Assembly (NCBI GenBank): GCA_024696725.1
Contig: JAILGO010000015.1
Span: 1-10,662 of the forward strand
Direction: 5' to 3'
Source: Eubacterium sp.
GTDB taxonomy: Bacteria; Bacillota; Clostridia; Oscillospirales; Acutalibacteraceae
DNA: 10,662 nt
The position numbers and the translations under genes are program-made. How positions within the stretch are numbered: position 1 is the first letter of the stretch; each line of letters opens with the position of its first letter. The notes below the pieces were generated by a model. It ran no database searches, had not been told where the DNA came from, and saw only the letters and a list, made by a program, of their open reading frames with translations. Below are positions 6,904-10,662 of the stretch, piece by piece.

Positions 6904-6932
6904 ATTATAACTCAGTTTCGCGCGATAATCAA
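6904..6932 (-). promoter_or_regulatory. copA promoter
   Basis: On the minus strand TTGATT (6927-6932) and TATAAT (6904-6909) are separated by 17 bases, a good sigma-A match. The spacer contains a GC-rich patch (ATCGCGCGAAAC) in otherwise A/T-rich DNA. Expected transcription start is near 6897, about 20 bases before the copA ATG. I do not see a CopY box (TACAnnTGTA) or a GC-rich CsoR-type inverted repeat, so how copper would control it is unclear. Confidence 0.72.
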
Positions 6933-6944
6933 GATAATTAATAC

Positions 6945-6973
6945 TTGAAAGTAATAATATTATGTGTTAAAAT
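6945..6973 (+). promoter_or_regulatory. yebC promoter
   Basis: TTGAAA (6945-6950) and TAAAAT (6968-6973) are separated by 17 bases, and TGT directly before the -10 gives the extended form TGnTAAAAT. Its -35 lies only 12 bases from the copA -35 on the other strand, so the two promoters are back to back. The leader to ATG 7007 is about 27 bases. Confidence 0.75.
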
Positions 6974-7006
6974 ATTTTGTAATGATTTTCAGGAAGGACT
7001 GACTTT

Positions 7007-7750
7007 ATGAGCGGACATAATAAATGGAGTACAATCAAAAGAAAAAAGGGCGCTAACGACGCCGCAAGAGCTAAGATTTTTACGAAAATAGGAAGAGAGC
7101 TTGCCGTTGCGGTTAAAAACGGCGGTCCCGACCCGAATAATAACGCAAAGCTCCGCGACGTTATCGCAAAGGCTAAGCAGAATAACGTTCCCAACGACAA
7201 TATAGAGCGTATGCTTAAAAAGGCGGCGGGCGATACCGACGGCGCAAACTACGAGGAAATCGTATACGAGGGCTACGGACCGAGCGGCGTTGCGGTAGTT
7301 GTTGAGGCGCTTACCGATAACAGAAACCGTACCGCAGGCGAGGTAAGACATTACTTCGACAAGGCGGGCGGTAATATGGGTAACCCCGGCTCGGTTACGT
7401 TTATGTTCTCAAAGCAGGGCGTTATCATTATTGAAAAAGAGGACGTCGACGAGGATACTCTTATGGAGGACGCGCTTGAAGCAGGCGCCGCAGATTTTCT
7501 TACCGACGAGGAGGATATCTTCGAAATCCGCACGGAAACCTCGGACCTCGGTGCAATACGCGACGAGCTTGAGGGCAAGGGCTACAATATTGTTTCTTCG
7601 GAAGCTGCGTATATCCCCGCAACCTACACCCGTCTTGATAATCCCGACGATATGAAGAAAATGGCTAAGATGATTGAAATGTTCGAGGAGAACGAGGACG
7701 TTCAGAATATATGGCACAACTGGGAGAACGAGGACGAATACGAGGAATAA
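7007..7750 (+). CDS. yebC: YebC/TACO1 family protein (translation or transcription regulator)
   Basis: Cytoplasmic protein of 247 residues, the usual length for the family. Seen: the signature N-terminus MSGHNKWSTIKRKKGAND with a basic RAKIFTKIGREL helix, the NNVPNDNIERMLKKA stretch at about 64-78, and EEIVYEGYGPSGVAVVVEALTDN at about 84-106 (two adjacent parts of the family core). The acidic C-terminus (many Asp and Glu) is also typical. Family knowledge: members were first described as DNA-binding regulators (PmpR), while later work on bacterial and mitochondrial (TACO1) members supports easing ribosome stalling at proline-rich stretches. AAGGA (6994-6998) at 8-base spacing supports the ATG. 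It is a single-gene unit with its own promoter and terminator, divergent from copA. Nothing odd is seen. No ruvC neighbour is visible, unlike in many bacteria. Confidence 0.96.
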   Translation: MSGHNKWSTIKRKKGANDAARAKIFTKIGRELAVAVKNGGPDPNNNAKLRDVIAKAKQNNVPNDNIERMLKKAAGDTDGANYEEIVYEGYGPSGVAVVVEALTDNRNRTAGEVRHYFDKAGGNMGNPGSVTFMFSKQGVIIIEKEDVDEDTLMEDALEAGAADFLTDEEDIFEIRTETSDLGAIRDELEGKGYNIVSSEAAYIPATYTRLDNPDDMKKMAKMIEMFEENEDVQNIWHNWENEDEYEE

Positions 7751-7759
7751 ACGAAATAA

Positions 7760-7786
7760 AAAAGGGCTGTCGGTGACAGCCCTTTT
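7760..7786. terminator. Two-way rho-independent terminator between yebC and the thyA operon
   Basis: A perfect 12-base-pair stem, AAAAGGGCTGTC (7760-7771) with GACAGCCCTTTT (7775-7786), closes on a three-base loop GGT. It has T runs when read in both directions (TTTT then AATTAT on plus, TTTTTT then ATTTC on minus). It lies 9 bases after the yebC stop and 12 bases beyond the stop of the convergent transporter gene, so it can serve both. Confidence 0.92.
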
Positions 7787-7798
7787 AATTATGCTATT

Positions 7799-9346
7799 TT
7801 ATGCGGATTCGGATTCGCCGAGAGCGTTTTCTTCCTTATCGGCTTTATGGCGCTCGATAAGCTCGGCTAACATATTTTCGTGGTCCTTCTTTGAAATCTC
7901 ATACTTAATAGTAGGAGCAATAGCGATAATCATACCGATTGCGGCAGGTACCGTAAGCAGGAACCACATCGCCTCGGAATAGTTCTGATAATCCGTCGCA
8001 AAATGCTTAACGCCCGACGCGAGCGCCTTATTCATATCGTCAATGTTTTTACCGGTATAGCCTACCGCGTTATAAGCGTAAGCGGAAATAATTGAGGAGA
8101 TACCTGCGGAAAGCTTAGTGATAAAGCTCTGACCCGAGAAGAAGATTCCGTCGGGACGGAAGCCGTGGTGATATTCCTCATAGTCGATACAGTCGGAAAT
8201 CATCATTGACTGACAAACCATAACGAGACCGAAGCCCGCGCCGCCTATTAAGATAAGCGCGCCGAGGATTGCAACGTATTTTACCTCGTCAAGCTCTGTC
8301 GGATGGAGCTTGTAAAGAAGGAAGATAAGTCCCGTCGGGATGCCCGAAAGCGCTGAAAGATTATAAAGCGTTTTAACGTCGATTTTCTTAATAAGATACG
8401 GGAACACGCCCATAATACCGAACTGACCGATAAAGAAGCCGCCGCCGATTATAAGAAGAATTACGAACATCTTCGGGTTATTCTTAAAGTCGAAGGCTTT
8501 ATTCATATCGCCGTCGCAGTAATAATATGTGAAAAGAGTCATTACAACGATAGTCATAAGCTGAATAGGAGCACGGAGAACGCCCGAGATAAGAAGTCTT
8601 CTGAACGGCTTACAGCTCCACATAAGCTTAAAGCTTTCCTTCATCGTCTTTGTTTCGCCCGATACGGGTACTCTTTCCTTGGTTCCAAGACCTGCAAGCT
8701 CAAACAGAACCGAAGCGAAAACCGTAGTGATTATCGCGGCGATAATAAAGCCCTTCTGAGCGTTCGGAGATTCGGGTCCGTTAATTGCCTGTGAAATCGG
8801 GATAATACCGACAACCATCGTCGCGCCGAAAATTGAGGCGAAAATTCTTGCGAGAGAGATAAGCTTAGCTCTGTCGCCCTCGTCCTCGGTCATACGCGGA
8901 ATTATACCCCAGAGAGGAATATCGCCGATAGTATAGCTCATTCCCCAGAGAATATAGGAAAACGCAGCCCACGCGGTAATAAGAACCATCTTGGTCATAT
9001 CCTGCGCTCTTTCCGCCGCGGCATAGTTTCCGTTAAGGAAGGTTGCGATAGTTATTACCATAACAATCGGCGGAACGAAGAGAAGATAAGGTCTGCACTT
9101 ACCCCACTTTGTTTTCGTTTTGTCAACGATTGTACCCATCATCGGGTCGTTTATTGCGTCCCAGACTCTTGCAAGAGCCATAATCCAGCCGAGAGCAACG
9201 GCGTTCAGACAGATTACGTTCTGAAAATAGAAATACAGTCCCGTAGCTATGATATTGTAAATCATATTCTGTCCGCCGAGACCTACAAGGTACATAGCGG
9301 CTTCTCTGCCGGAATAGGTATTCGCTTTCTTTACCTTTTTACCCAT
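7799..9346 (-). CDS. GPH-family (MelB-like) cation symporter, substrate unknown
   Basis: Membrane transporter of 515 residues in the glycoside-pentoside-hexuronide:cation symporter family (major facilitator fold, about 12 helices). Seen: RVWDAINDPMMG at 60-71, then KWGKCRPYLL at 80-89, the family hallmark, and GDIPLWGIIP at 141-150. Asp63, Asp67 and Asp142 match the cation-site aspartates of E. coli MelB (Asp55, Asp59, Asp124), so Na+- or H+-coupled uptake is likely. The late motif SDCIDYEEYHHGFRPDG also fits the family. Start: ATG 9346 has AGGGGGA at about 7-base spacing. An in-frame ATG at 9367 overlaps the folA stop as ATGA but has no ribosome-binding site; it would add seven residues. It is the last gene of thyA-folA. 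Family members usually carry sugars; a nucleoside or pterin substrate is only suggested by the neighbours. Confidence 0.9.
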   Translation of the reverse strand: MGKKVKKANTYSGREAAMYLVGLGGQNMIYNIIATGLYFYFQNVICLNAVALGWIMALARVWDAINDPMMGTIVDKTKTKWGKCRPYLLFVPPIVMVITIATFLNGNYAAAERAQDMTKMVLITAWAAFSYILWGMSYTIGDIPLWGIIPRMTEDEGDRAKLISLARIFASIFGATMVVGIIPISQAINGPESPNAQKGFIIAAIITTVFASVLFELAGLGTKERVPVSGETKTMKESFKLMWSCKPFRRLLISGVLRAPIQLMTIVVMTLFTYYYCDGDMNKAFDFKNNPKMFVILLIIGGGFFIGQFGIMGVFPYLIKKIDVKTLYNLSALSGIPTGLIFLLYKLHPTELDEVKYVAILGALILIGGAGFGLVMVCQSMMISDCIDYEEYHHGFRPDGIFFSGQSFITKLSAGISSIISAYAYNAVGYTGKNIDDMNKALASGVKHFATDYQNYSEAMWFLLTVPAAIGMIIAIAPTIKYEISKKDHENMLAELIERHKADKEENALGESESA

Positions 9347-9363
9347 AAATATTCCCCCTAAAA

Positions 9364-9828
9364 TCATTTATATAAAACGTGTTCAAAGTGAACTCCGTCT
9401 ATATCGTGTTCCGTAAGCACTTCCCTTTTGAAGAGCGCTTTATCAAACCTCGGAAAATACGCGTCAGCAGTTTTACATTCGGCGTCAATCTCGGTAAGAT
9501 ACAGGCTGTCGCAAAACGGAAGCAGAGCGGTATAAATGCTTGCGCCGCCTATAACGAAGGCATCACCGCCTGCGAGAGCGAGCGCTTCCTCAAGGCTTTT
9601 AACGACCTCGGCGCCGTCCGCGGTATATCCGTCGCGGTGAGTGATAACGATATTCCTTCTTCCCGGAAGCGCCTTAGGGAGCGACTCAAAGGTCTTACGT
9701 CCCATTATTACCGGATGTCCCATAGTCGTTTCCTTAAAGAATTTCATATCCTCTTTAAAGTGCCATATCAGCTCGTTGTTACGTCCGAGCTCATAGTTCC
9801 TGCCGACAGCGGCGATAAGTGAAAGCAT
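9364..9828 (-). CDS. folA: Dihydrofolate reductase
   Basis: Enzyme of 154 residues that reduces dihydrofolate to tetrahydrofolate with NADPH, recycling the folate oxidised by ThyA; target of trimethoprim. Seen: start MLSLIAAVGRNYELG, active-site segment LIWHFKEDMKFFK with the catalytic acid at Asp27, VIMGRKTFESLP at 40-51 and RRNIVIT at 57-63 (NADPH binding), FVIGGASIY at 91-99 and LTEID at 111-115. The length is typical (155-165). Residue 21, Pro in many DHFRs, is Ile here (LIWH); I believe this variant is common in clostridia. The ATG has GGGGGAA at 7-base spacing, and that site overlaps the thyA stop TAG (9840-9842), so the genes are 11 bases apart and probably coupled. The stop TGA overlaps a possible start of the downstream transporter. 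Confidence 0.97.
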   Translation of the reverse strand: MLSLIAAVGRNYELGRNNELIWHFKEDMKFFKETTMGHPVIMGRKTFESLPKALPGRRNIVITHRDGYTADGAEVVKSLEEALALAGGDAFVIGGASIYTALLPFCDSLYLTEIDAECKTADAYFPRFDKALFKREVLTEHDIDGVHFEHVLYK

Positions 9829-9839
9829 ATTCGTTCCCC

Positions 9840-10662
9840 CTACTGCGCTATCGGGAAAGCAATCTTTCCGAGATGGTTATAATCTATAAGCTTAACATCG
9901 AGGCAGTCCCTTGAGTTATCAAACTTAAAGAAGTCGTCGACCTCGGGATTGAGCCAGAGCTTCGGCGCGGGAAGGTCGCCCTCCTCGTCCATTCTGCGTA
10001 TCTGCTCTTTAATTCCGTCGACCTGATTAACGTAAATATGCGCGTCCTTAATCGACCAGTCGATTGTACCCGGCTTAAGTCCCGTTACCTGTGCGAGCAT
10101 ACAGTTAAGCACGGCGTACTGAGTAACGTTAAACGGAAGTCCGAGAGGAACGTCGCACGAGCGCTGATGCACCCAGCAGTTAAGGCGTCCGTCGGTTACG
10201 TCCCATTCGCTCGACCAGACGCAGCTCGGGAGAACGGCGGTATCGAGATAGTCGTTCTGCCACAGAGTCATAACCATTCGTCTGTCCTTCGGGTTCGTTT
10301 TTATCGTATTAATAAGATTCTGAGTCATCTGAAACTTATTTACGATATAGCCGTAGGCGGTACCGATAGTATGGGCATATTCCTTACCGAAGTCCTTATG
10401 TATCGTCTTTTTCTCAAGCACGCCGTCGGCGTTCGGGAACATCTGAGTCGCCGTCCAGATACCGTTTTCGTCGATTTCCCACTCGTTCCAGATTTTTACG
10501 TCGCGCTCCTGAAGCCAGCGTACGTCGTTTGACTGAGCCTGATAAATCCAGAGCATCTCAAGCACAGCCTGACGGATAAACAGCTGCTTTGTGGTCAGAA
10601 TCGGAAATTCCTCGCCCAAATCAAAATGAAAATGGTGAGACGGTACCTTGATTGTATTTATT
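9840..10662 (-). CDS. thyA: Thymidylate synthase, 5' end cut by the window edge
   Basis: Makes dTMP from dUMP using methylene-tetrahydrofolate and releases dihydrofolate, which the adjacent FolA reduces. The reading frame is open to the window edge; 273 residues are visible and by comparison with B. subtilis ThyA roughly 40 N-terminal residues are missing. Seen: HFDLGEEFPILTTKQ near the visible N-terminus, catalytic Cys in LPSCVWSSEW (codon around 10223), QRSCDVPLGLPFN (dUMP and folate binding) and DAHIYVNQ near the C-terminal part. SNDVRWLQ and the LWxNPEVxDF region match the B. subtilis ThyA type rather than the shorter E. coli type. A TTG at 10617-10619 is an internal Leu codon (FDLGEE), not the start. 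It is the first visible gene of the thyA-folA-transporter operon; its promoter lies outside the window. Confidence 0.97.
   Translation of the reverse strand, partial: INTIKVPSHHFHFDLGEEFPILTTKQLFIRQAVLEMLWIYQAQSNDVRWLQERDVKIWNEWEIDENGIWTATQMFPNADGVLEKKTIHKDFGKEYAHTIGTAYGYIVNKFQMTQNLINTIKTNPKDRRMVMTLWQNDYLDTAVLPSCVWSSEWDVTDGRLNCWVHQRSCDVPLGLPFNVTQYAVLNCMLAQVTGLKPGTIDWSIKDAHIYVNQVDGIKEQIRRMDEEGDLPAPKLWLNPEVDDFFKFDNSRDCLDVKLIDYNHLGKIAFPIAQ

Noticed and set aside
6877..7006. Riboswitch or other structured leader before copA or yebC
   Set aside because: The leaders are only about 20-30 bases after the predicted transcription starts, too short for a riboswitch, and no hairpin was seen.
10038..10532. 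Plus-strand open frame of 164 codons opposite thyA, and similar frames opposite folA (9379-9822) and within the permease (267-728)
   Set aside because: All lie over well-conserved genes in another frame and show no recognisable domains.
10617..10619. TTG at 10617-10619 as the thyA start
   Set aside because: Conserved ThyA sequence (HFHFDL) continues upstream in the same frame to the window edge, so this codon is an internal Leu.

Overview
The window looks like chromosomal DNA from an anaerobic Firmicute, most likely a gut Clostridium-type organism of the Ruminococcaceae/Oscillospiraceae kind. The reasons are Shine-Dalgarno-led genes packed tightly on both strands, extended -10 promoters, a clostridial-style Cu+-ATPase with a CopZ-like tail, a Bacillus-type ThyA, and a sortase-fold gene. 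The taxon is inferred from protein character, not from a marker gene. No tRNA, rRNA, CRISPR array, insertion sequence or phage gene is visible, and no gap between genes exceeds about 150 bases.

Layout. (1) 4-1489, plus strand: permease and ATPase of a polar amino acid ABC importer, with overlapping genes; the solute-binding protein is probably upstream of the window. A two-way terminator at about 1497-1528 separates this unit from a convergent one. (2) 1509-4206, minus strand: a self-contained three-gene operon with its own extended -10 promoter at 4264-4292. In transcription order it encodes a membrane-anchored sortase-fold protein lacking the catalytic His, Cys and Arg, an unrecognised four-helix membrane protein with a large external domain, and a TagH/Wzt-type export ATPase with a charged C-terminal extension. 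No ABC-2 permease is in the operon. (3) 4354-6876, minus strand: a Cu+-exporting P1B-1 ATPase (CopA) whose last 69 residues are a CopZ-like chaperone domain; an in-frame Shine-Dalgarno and ATG suggest that free CopZ is also made. (4) 7007-7750, plus strand: YebC/TACO1 family protein, divergent from copA, with back-to-back promoters. (5) 7799-10662, minus strand: thyA (5' end beyond the window), folA and a GPH-family (MelB-like) cation symporter, apparently one operon, ending at a two-way terminator shared with yebC.

How the parts work together. ThyA turns dUMP and methylene-tetrahydrofolate into dTMP and dihydrofolate, and FolA regenerates tetrahydrofolate; the substrate of the co-transcribed transporter is unknown. 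CopA and its CopZ domain form a self-contained copper-efflux unit, with no copper regulator in the window. The pseudo-sortase operon is the least understood part: it looks like a surface or envelope module with a non-enzymatic sortase fold and an export-type ATPase whose membrane partner is unclear. It is the best candidate here for an undescribed system.
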